Assembly (NCBI GenBank): GCA_963170055.1
Contig: CAUJGJ010000003.1
Location: 50,001 to 77,500, forward strand
Source: Halisarca cf. caerulea
Taxonomy: Eukaryota; Porifera; Demospongiae; Chondrillida; Halisarcidae
Direction: 5' to 3'
Length of the DNA stretch: 27,500 bases
Shown: positions 13,001 through 19,960 of the stretch, piece after piece
Position numbering within the stretch: the first letter of the stretch is position 1
How the letters are laid out: each line of letters starts with the position of its first letter
Notes under the pieces: model-generated
Database searches by the model: none
What the model was told of the DNA's origin: nothing
What the model saw: only the letters and a program-made list of their open reading frames with translations
Program-made: the position numbers and the translations under genes

Positions 13001-13324
13001 TGGTGGCCATGTTTTTCAGTGTTACGTAATTGTACATATGTACGTATATGTACCACATGCAGTACTACCATACTTCATATTGTTGTGTATACTGTGCATA
13101 GAGTCTTTGTGCATGCTTTATGAGTAGTGTTGTATTGCATGCTTATAAAGTATGTGGCACCTGTAATTCCCTCACACACAGGCCTTGTTCCCCTCCTTGG
13201 ATTTGATGTTTGGGAGCATGCTTACTACCTGCAGTACAAGAATGTCAGACCAGACTATGTCAAGGCTATATGGAACGTGGTCAACTGGACCAATGTTACT
13301 GAACGGTTTAAAGAGGCTCAGTAG
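7006..13324 (+). CDS. SOD2: Mitochondrial manganese superoxide dismutase
   Basis: Five exons, 7006-7234, 10500-10616, 11590-11696, 11759-11831 and 13182-13324 (stop TAG), join in phase 1, 1, 0, 1 to give 222 aa. That equals the human SOD2 length as I recall it. The enzyme converts superoxide to hydrogen peroxide and oxygen in the mitochondrial matrix. Residues 1 to about 26 are Arg/Ser-rich ([13 protein letters not shown]...) and look like a matrix-targeting peptide before [11 protein letters not shown]. The four metal ligands are present: His in [10 protein letters not shown], His in [11 protein letters not shown], and Asp and His in [18 protein letters not shown]. The active-site Tyr, the NQDP glutamine and the second-shell Trp are also present. 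Junction residues match the family without gaps. Intron 1 is 3.27 kb and contains diverged repeats. AATAAA follows at 13480. An iron form is unlikely given the gapless match to mitochondrial MnSOD. Confidence 0.97.
7235..10499 (+). other. SOD2 intron 1
   Basis: A 3.27-kb intron (donor A|GTGAGT, acceptor TTATGCAG) without supported internal genes. It contains a diverged repeat pair at about 8517-8650 and 8799-8911. Open frames at 8430-8750 and 9785-10006 show no recognisable domain. Confidence 0.8.
8517..8911. repeat. Diverged repeat pair inside SOD2 intron 1
   Basis: Phrases GTTGTACGTTCA, CAACAAA, TTTTTC(T/C)(G/A)GCT, GCACCTTC and CTTTCTTTG recur in the same order at about 8517-8650 and 8799-8911, with a partial third start at 8765. 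This looks like an old tandem duplication of an unidentified element. Confidence 0.55.
10617..11589 (+). other. SOD2 intron 2
   Basis: A 973-bp intron (donor G|GTGAGG, acceptor TGTTGCAG). No gene is seen. The 10810-10910 part has ATTTTGCGAATC and TTTGCAAATGGACGAATC phrases that may be remnants of an element, but I could not define ends. Confidence 0.75.
11832..13181 (+). other. SOD2 intron 4
   Basis: A 1.35-kb intron (donor G|GTGTGT, a slightly weak donor; acceptor CACACACAG). The open frame at 12463-12753 has no recognisable domain. No other feature is supported. Confidence 0.8.
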
Positions 13325-13479
13325 TTTAGTACAGTCATGTGTACACTTGCTATAGCTGGAAACACAGTATATTGTACTTTGCTGAGTGAAATTGTTGACA
13401 TGTGTCATGTAGTCATGCTTCTGAAACGTACTATGATGATATACTTGTAGATGCTGTAGAAGTAATTCCCAGTAGAACC

Positions 13480-13485
13480 AATAAA
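13480..13485 (+). promoter_or_regulatory. SOD2 polyadenylation signal
   Basis: Canonical AATAAA about 155 bp after the SOD2 stop codon. A second AATAAA lies at 13587-13592, so alternative 3' ends are possible. Confidence 0.6.
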
Positions 13486-13805
13486 GTAGTGGCTATGTAC
13501 AGAGTAATACTGTATAGCAGTTAATAGAATCTGTCTATTTGAACATGGTGCAGGTTCTTGCATGTGTCCTCCAATACATCCATCTCAATAAATTGTACGT
13601 ACAGGTATATAACAAAGCTCTTGATTAGCAACAATTGCAAGTACGTATAATAGTCGCTTTCCTGGACATTTTGAAAGGCTTCAACCCCAGCAGCCACAGT
13701 GTCTTTATATCAAAGCAGGGTTCTATCCAGTAGGGGGGGGGGGGAGCTTCCACCCCAAACTCCCTAGCTTCCATCCCAAAAACATTCCAACTGCCTTACA
13801 AATTA

Positions 13806-14520
13806 CTATGGAGTAGGCCCTACTTGAGTGTCAAAATTTAACTTGAATGATCTAAAATGGCCTCAAAGACAACTTTGTATAACCTAAAAACTCAAATTTT
13901 CCCTATAAGAGCATGCCTCGAAAACCCTCTAGTTAAGTACATATACTCCTGCACTCCATAATATATCCAGTCGTGCACAAACACACACACACACGCATAC
14001 ACACACACACACACACACACACACATGCACGCGTGTGCACGTGCATGTACACACATCTATGCACATGTATACACACAGGCACTCGTTTCACTACTATAGA
14101 GAAGGCCCTACTTGAGTGTCAAAATCAGCATTGAATGGTCTAAAATGGCTTCAAATGCAACATTACATATATAACCTAAAAACTCAAATTTTCCCTGGGG
14201 AGGCATGCCTCCAGCTAGATCGATCCCTCTAGTTAAGTATGTATACTCCTGCACTCCATAATATATATGGGCGTGCACAAACACACACACACACACACAC
14301 ACATACACACACACACACACACACATGCATGCACGCACGTACACACATGTGTGCACATGTATACACAGGCACTCATTGTATTACTATAGAGAAGGCCCTA
14401 TTTGAGTGAAAATCGGCCTTGAATGGTCTAAAATGGCCTCAAATGCAACAAACTCGAATTTCCCTGGGGGGCATGCCCCCAGACCCCCCTAGTTTCATAT
14501 GTATATATATACCCCTGCAC
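13806..14520. repeat. Three-copy ~289-bp tandem repeat with nested CA arrays
   Basis: The phrase GGCCCTA(C/T)TTGAGTG recurs at 13816, 14104 and 14394. It is followed each time by TCTAAAATGGC(C/T)TCAAA and TTCCCT, and by a CTAGTTAAGTA or CTAGTTTCATA phrase and TCCTGCACTCCATA or CCCTGCACTCCATA. A CA array follows in copies 1 and 2 only; copy 3 is truncated. The GGGGGGCATGCCCCC core in copy 3 can fold back on itself. Confidence 0.85.
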
Positions 14521-15292
14521 TCCATATACATATCTGTATGCACCTCTATTATATATATCACTACACTGCATGTGTTTTATAGATGTCTAGGATACCACAT
14601 ATACATACATGTACCTGCCCCCCTACTATACTTTGTAATTACCCCCATCACCCTGCTATATACATACAATACATACATCAAATCTATGTGTATATCTTGC
14701 ATGCAGTCATTCACTGTAGTACTCAAGCTGCACCCCCAAAATTTTAATCCTAGATATAACCCTGTAAAGCTTTCTCATCTTGGTCTCTACCCATGTACTC
14801 ATTCTCAATTGGGTCAATTTCATGAATCTTGTCTCACCCTATAATGAGCCTAACCCTATCACTAGTGTTGACGCTTCTTCCTTTTCCATTGGTTTTCCAT
14901 TCTTGTCTGTCCCTCAAGTCTTGACGCTAACCCCAACCCTAACCCTATAACCCTAGGTTTTCATACTGATATATAATGTTATACTCCACTACAGGTTGCC
15001 TGTGGAGGGTACAAATTTAGGGGTATCTGATACAAAAATGAGCCTTGGGAACAGGGTATACACATTGTAACATCATGCATGAGTTTGTGATATACCATGC
15101 AGTCGGGGCTGCATGGTGAGTTTTAAGCCAGCATGAAGCTAGTGTAATCATGTGTAGTTAATATAACAGGGTGATAGTACACTATTCTATTAGTACAATA
15201 TTAATGGGTGAGTGCATGAGGTGAAATGGATAATATGTGTGTGATGTTGCATGTGATGTGTTGTCTGATGGTATTACATGTATTTTACATGT
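14521..15292. other. Non-coding stretch with short telomere-like tract
   Basis: No gene is seen. At 14927-14957 lies CTAACCCCAACCCTAACCCT followed by ATAACCCTAGG, a short degenerate TTAGGG-type tract on the minus strand, most likely incidental or repair-derived. Confidence 0.55.
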
Positions 15293-15420
15293 AGTACCTC
15301 TTGTGCAGGTGTAACGTTGATACAGACACATGCATGGGCGAATTAGCCTGAGTTAATTTATTACCCTTGGTGTGTCTGTATCAATGCTACAGCTGCACTA
15401 GAGGTACTGCAAATAATGTG
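15291..15420. mobile_element. 126-bp foldback MITE
   Basis: The left arm starting AGTACCTCTTGTGCAGG at 15293 and the right arm ending CTGCACTAGAGGTACT at 15418 are inverted repeats of about 38 bp with four mismatches, separated by ~50 bp. If TA is the duplicated target, the element proper is CCTCT...AGAGG. There is no coding capacity. Confidence 0.75.
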
Positions 15421-15585
15421 GTACTGTATGTTCCCTAGTCTTGTTTGTGCAATGAAAGTGTGATGCGAACTTTGTTGCATATTGTTGCCATTGGCAACCT
15501 CCAATTAATTACTATTAGAAGTGTGTGAAAAGATTGCAAAGGCTTGCACTGTGTACACATTGTAAGGAAGTGTGCTTATGTCATA

Positions 15586-15628
15586 TATAGATACTCCAAC
15601 CTATGTTGCGTAGGTTGGAGTATCTATA
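15586..15628. repeat. Perfect 18-bp inverted repeat with 7-nt loop
   Basis: TATAGATACTCCAACCTA (15586-15603) and its exact reverse complement (15611-15628) flank TGTTGCG. It could form a strong hairpin in DNA or RNA. It may be a very short foldback element; nothing shows that it is transcribed. Confidence 0.85.
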
Positions 15629-15846
15629 ATATGCATCCTTTAATAACACCCATGCATGCAATATAAATATATAGGGGTTGCAACGAAGGAAATCATGCAA
15701 CATTGTTGGAATCTTTCCAAAATTTGGTAGGCAGGTAGAATCTAGTTAGAAGAATATAATGCAGCTTTTTGTTCTTTTGTCATGAGTGAATAATTGTATT
15801 CTATAGGTTCTATATTTGTAGCACAAAACATGACAGTGAATGAATG

Positions 15847-16343
15847 CAGTCACATCTTATTTATTCGACACCCTGTTGCATGTACATCCCCATCACTAAT
15901 ACAGTGTTTCCCCTAAAGGGGGGGGGGGGGGGGGGGGGGGGGGGGCGCTGCGCCCCCCTATATATAATCTTGGATAGCAAAACTTTCAACCTTAATGACA
16001 TTGTAGTACACTAAAAGCTTGAAAAAAGCACAAAAACTCAATTCTACACAACACAAAAACAACTCAATTCTAATAATAAACATATTGTCACTGGTAATAA
16101 CCATACAGTGTTTTCAATATAGTTGTTCACTCCAGCAAATACCCACATCTAATTGTAAAAAAAAACAGAGTTTTCAGCCAAGAAAACTAGAAAGCCAGGC
16201 ACCAAGCAATGCTATCCACCATACCCCCCCCTTTAATTTTTATCTGGGGGAAACCCTGCTAATAACTGTAGTATCCTATCTACCTGATTTATCCAACCCA
16301 TTTATGAGGCACAGATGCCATCACATAGAACCAAATCCCATTG
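15847..16343. mobile_element. Old pogo-like MITE, interrupted copy
   Basis: Termini CAGTCACATCTTATTTATTC and (inverted) CAATGGGATTTGGTTCTATG enclose this element. They are better preserved in the second copy at 17869-18031. Here the element is split by the nested G-rich MITE at 15902-16258. The TA flank survives only on the right. Confidence 0.5.
15902..16258. mobile_element. G-rich MITE with 6-bp target duplication
   Basis: A 357-bp insertion starting CAGTGTTTCCCCTAAAGG and ending CTGGGGGAAACCCTG. The termini are inverted repeats (CAG(T/G)GTTTCCCC). CTAATA flanks both sides (15896-15901 and 16259-16264). The paralogous segment has an uninterrupted ATCACCAATAACTG at this point (near 17942-17955), an empty site. 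Inside lie a ~28-nt G run and GGGGGGCGCTGCGCCCCCC, a near-loopless hairpin. There is no coding capacity. The superfamily is unresolved; 6 bp does not fit the 8-bp hAT rule. Confidence 0.82.
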
Positions 16344-16778
16344 TATTTACCGTACAGCAAAGGTATTGCATGCACATAGCAACAGGAAGTATAACTTACT
16401 GGTTCAATCAGTATGTACGTACGTGAGTCTCTATTGTGCATGTCCTTCTGGCACCTGGGCCTGGACCTTGGTTTTATATGTAATCACATAATGGAATTGA
16501 TTACAGTGATTCCCCAGACAACCTACTGTATATTGCTGATTAGCTCACATGCATAGTTTGAGCTTAAGTTCACACTGCCACTCCTAGCTGCAGATTTATG
16601 CATACAGCAGCTAGGTATACTTGTAATTTATTTTATGTGGCATTGTTAGCAGATTCATCAATACACAACCATGCATGTATGCATGCCAACAGCATTATAC
16701 ATTAAAGTTGTTTATAGAGACCAACTATACAGCAGTGGTACTGGAAGACTGTAGCTGGTGTTTATAATGTACAAATTA

Positions 16779-16939
16779 TTGTATTTTATGGGGTATACTG
16801 TAAGTCATGCACAGTTTTGATGCCTAAATTTTACCAGCAAAACATGAGGTGTGACTTACGCACCAAATAGTTCATTATGGCTGATGAAGTGATAATGCTG
16901 TTCAAAACCATGGCGTGGCTTATACTCTGCAAAATACGG
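16779..16939. mobile_element. TA-target MITE (TGTATTTTATGG family), copy 1
   Basis: Left end TTGTATTTTATGGGGTATA and right end TATACTCTGCAAAATACGG are inverted repeats. TA flanks are at 16777-16778 and 16940-16941. The same element occupies the same place in copy 2, so it inserted before the segment was duplicated. Confidence 0.75.
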
Positions 16940-17530
16940 TATACCAAATCTCTATAGCCACCCTTGCATGGTGAATGAATACTACTTAGAATCTTCCTAT
17001 CTCTGTATGCAGTATAATATGCCACATACACTGGCCATGCACATTAAGTTTATCCAATATATTCCTTGAGCTTCAGGCAATCAAAAGATCTTTAATATTT
17101 CTCTCTGCTCGAGCTCAGTTTCTGTATACATTTCTCAGCACATACATGATTACCCAACATTTTGTCACCCCAATACTGTGCATTAATTATACTCTTCACT
17201 CATGCAGTTGGCCACTTTCTCATGTTACCTACACGTACCATCATACAACTCGTTAGTGAAAATTGTGTGTATCAAAACTCGATCGCACTACAGTAAGTGA
17301 ACTCCACATGTGCCATGCACTACTATTGATTTTGTGAGCAGCGACAAAGATGCCTTAGGACGATGTCTTCTCACTTCAAATCCACCCCCAGAAACTTTGA
17401 AAAAAGAACACAGCTACACTTGTTCAAGTATTATAACATAATAATTAAAATAATATATATTGTACATAGTTAATAATTCCATCACTGGCCGTCATCATCA
17501 GCTACATGATGATTGATACATGCATGCATA

Positions 17531-17819
17531 TGTACTGTATAATGTGCTGCACGTGTGGGATGTAGGAATTTACACAGTGTGCACTCAATCCAACTAAACT
17601 CTGTCTAGCCCTATACCTGTCTAGCCTCATGTTTATGTAGCCCTACGCTCATCTAGCCCTATGCCTGCCTTGCCCTTTGCCCACCTAACCCTCTATCGGT
17701 TTTGCAACTTACCCTTGTTCCAAGTGTTTTTGGAGAATCCTTTTTGATAATGCCTTTTGCACGATCCTGTGTCAATCCTACATCCTTTTACCATTTTTAA
17801 ATGGTTTTTATACACCTTC
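17531..17819. repeat. Spacer between duplicated segments with CTAGCCCTA repeats
   Basis: Between the two duplicated segments, 17605-17700 holds about six degenerate ~16-bp units of the type TCTAGCCCTATGCCTG. No gene is seen. Confidence 0.6.
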
Positions 17820-17868
17820 TACATAAGTTCTATATTTGTAGCACAAACTATATGACAGTAAATGAATG

Positions 17869-18031
17869 CAGTCACATCTTGTTTATCCGATACTGGCTTA
17901 TCCAGAAACCTCATTTATCCAACACTCTGTTGTACATCCCCATCACCAATAACTGTACACAATTCTATATACCTGATTTATCCAACACATTTATGGGAAA
18001 CAAATGCCGTCAGATAAACCACATCCCACTG
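17869..18031. mobile_element. Old pogo-like MITE, uninterrupted copy
   Basis: The termini CAGTCACATCTTGTTTATCC and (inverted) CAGTGGGATGTGGTTTATCT agree at about 16 of 22 positions. The interior repeats TTATCC(G/A)(A/G) phrases seen in pogo/Tigger-like MITEs. It is shared with copy 1 and is therefore older than the duplication. Confidence 0.5.
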
Positions 18032-18443
18032 TATATAACATATAATAAATGTATTGCACATGCATATCAACAGGAACCTTACTGGTTTAATCAGTATGTA
18101 CGTGAGTCTCTATCATGCATGTCCTTCTGGTACCTGGGCCCGGACTTTGGTATATATATAATCACGTAATGGAATTGTTTACAGTGATTCCCAAGACAAC
18201 CTATATTGCTGATTAGCTCTATTAGGCTCACACTCCTAGCCATAGATTTATACATGCAACAGATATACTTGCAATTTATTTTATGTGGGATTGTTATCAG
18301 ATGCAACAATACAGTGTAACACAACCATGCATGCATGCCGAATGGCATTAAAGATTAAAGTTGTTTATAGAGATCAGCGTTAACTACGTATATACTGCAG
18401 TGGTACTGTACGACTGTACCTAGTGTTTATAATGTGCAAACTA

Positions 18444-18601
18444 CTGTATTTTATGGGGTATAAGTCGCAGTTTTGATGCCTAAATTTTACTGGCCAAATA
18501 CTGTATGAGGTGCGACTTATGCATTGAATAGTTCATTATGGCTGATGAAATGATAATACTGCTCAAAAATCATGGTGCGACTTATACTCCGTAAAATACG
18601 G
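18444..18601. mobile_element. TA-target MITE (CTGTATTTTATGG family), copy 2
   Basis: Left end CTGTATTTTATGGGGTATAA and right end TTATACTCCGTAAAATACGG are inverted repeats of about 26 bp, including a GTCGCA/TGCGAC inner part. TA flanks are at 18442-18443 and 18602-18603. The element is 158 bp and non-coding. Confidence 0.8.
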
Positions 18602-18646
18602 TATACCAAATCTATATAGCCACCCTTACATGGTGAATGAATACTA

Positions 18647-18990
18647 CAGTAGAACCTCACATATCCGGCCCCCGTAGTTATGGGCACCTCACTCAACCGG
18701 ACAGTGTTTCATACAGTACATGTACTTCTATTATCTGTGCTAATGTGGAGTACATTATGGGTCTATAGCTGTACCATGTGGTGAATGTGCATGTGCAAAA
18801 TTAGGTTCAATGACTGCATGGTTAAAAGCATCTACTTGTCACTGCTTAAAGGAAATTAAAGAATAAAAGAATATTTAAAGTGTGGAATGTCTCAAAGTCT
18901 ACATAGGTTGTAGAGGATTCATACTTACGGACACTCACAATTACGGGCACCCCTTGGTCCCAAACTGCCCAGATATGAGAGGTTGCACGG
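18647..18990. mobile_element. 344-bp pogo/Tigger-like MITE with empty site in paralogue
   Basis: It begins CAGTAGAACCTCACATATCC and ends AGATATGAGAGGTTGCACGG, an inverted pair. TA flanks are at 18645-18646 and 18991-18992. Copy 1 of the segment reads GAATACTACTTAGAATC at the homologous place, exactly the uninserted site with one TA. It carries no transposase. Confidence 0.87.
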
Positions 18991-19106
18991 TACTTAGAAT
19001 CTTCCTATATCTCTGTATACAGCATATAATATTTTTACTGTTCCTCATACACTGGCCACATCAAGTTTATCCATATGTTCTTCGAGCTTCAGACAATAAT
19101 TAAAAG

Positions 19107-19284
19107 ATAACAAGTCGATTATCTTATTGAGCACGATTTGTTGGCTGATGAAGGTCTACGTGGCCGGAACATTCTATTGATTGATTTTTGAAGATTTATC
19201 TATGCTACGTGATTGCTCAATAAGATAATCTACTTGTTATAGTTGAACGTAGCAATGAGCCTCTATGACATTAATAATTAAAAG
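19107..19284. mobile_element. Insertion carrying a 27-bp TIR element
   Basis: ATAACAAGT(C/A)GATTATCTTA TTGAGCA forms 27-bp inverted repeats at 19107-19133 and 19214-19240 with one mismatch. The 134-bp hairpin element may use a TA target, giving ACAAGT termini. Compared with copy 1 the inserted block extends to 19284 and is bounded by a 12-bp direct repeat, AATAATTAAAAG (19095-19106 and 19273-19284). Either the insertion was larger than the TIR element, or copy 1 lost the block by recombination between the direct repeats. Confidence 0.75.
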
Positions 19285-19960
19285 ATCTTTAACATTTCTC
19301 TACTCGAGCTCAGTTTCTGTAACATCTAATTCTCAGCACATGATTACCAACACTTTGCCATCCAAATGCAGTGCATTAATTATATTCTTTACTCATGCAG
19401 TTGGTCACTTCCTCATGTTACCTACAGTACCATATGCATCATACAACTTGTTAGCTAAAATTGTGTGCATCCAAAACTCAATCACACTAAGTTAGCTTAA
19501 ATTCCACATGCACCATTGCTATATTGATTTTGTGAGCGGGAAAGATGCATTAGGACGATGTCTTCTCACTCCAAATCCAAGAAACTTCAAAAGCACACAG
19601 CTGCACTTGTTCATGTAGTCTAATATTCTAATAATATTTTATATACCGTTTATAATTCCATCACTGGCCATCACCATCAGCTGATGATCGATGCATGCAG
19701 TTTGAAGCATAAACAGCCTTAGCACAATTGTTATCGTTATCTTCAAATACCATAAATTATCATATATAAACACAACATACTACAATAAACAATCAGGTAA
19801 CTAAAGCATCAGCAGAATATTATTATACAGTCAAGTTATTGTTATAGACTAAACAGTTATACATTAGTTTCCATATAATGTACGTGTGCATTTCACACAA
19901 AGTGTATGTTGAAAAATAATAGGAATGGTATAGTTATCATTGTATTCCTCGACTATCAGT

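Larger units (their letters stand above)
15800..17530. repeat. Segmental duplication, copy 1
   Basis: Collinear with 17820-19701 over its length. Shared landmarks include GTTCTATATTTGTAGCACAAA (15807 vs 17827), TCCTTCTGG(C/T)ACCTGGGCC, TTGATTTTGTGAGC, TTAGGACGATGTCTTCTCAC and ATTCCATCACTGGCC. This copy carries a private 357-bp insertion (15902-16258) and lacks the two insertions found in copy 2. It is non-coding as far as I can see. Confidence 0.88.
17820..19701. repeat. Segmental duplication, copy 2
   Basis: Collinear with 15800-17530 but carrying two private insertions, 18647-18990 and 19107-19284. Nucleotide similarity is obvious by eye but with many substitutions and small indels, so the duplication is not recent. 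No coding signal is supported. Confidence 0.88.

Noticed and set aside
14927..14957. Chromosome end or true telomere
   Set aside because: Only a few degenerate CCCTAA units surrounded by ordinary sequence on both sides.
16019..16426. 135-codon plus-strand frame, with a similar phrase (YWFNQYVR) in the 17801-18169 frame
   Set aside because: The shared phrase comes from the nucleotide-level segmental duplication; the frames run across a MITE and diverge with frameshifting indels, so there is no sign of protein conservation.
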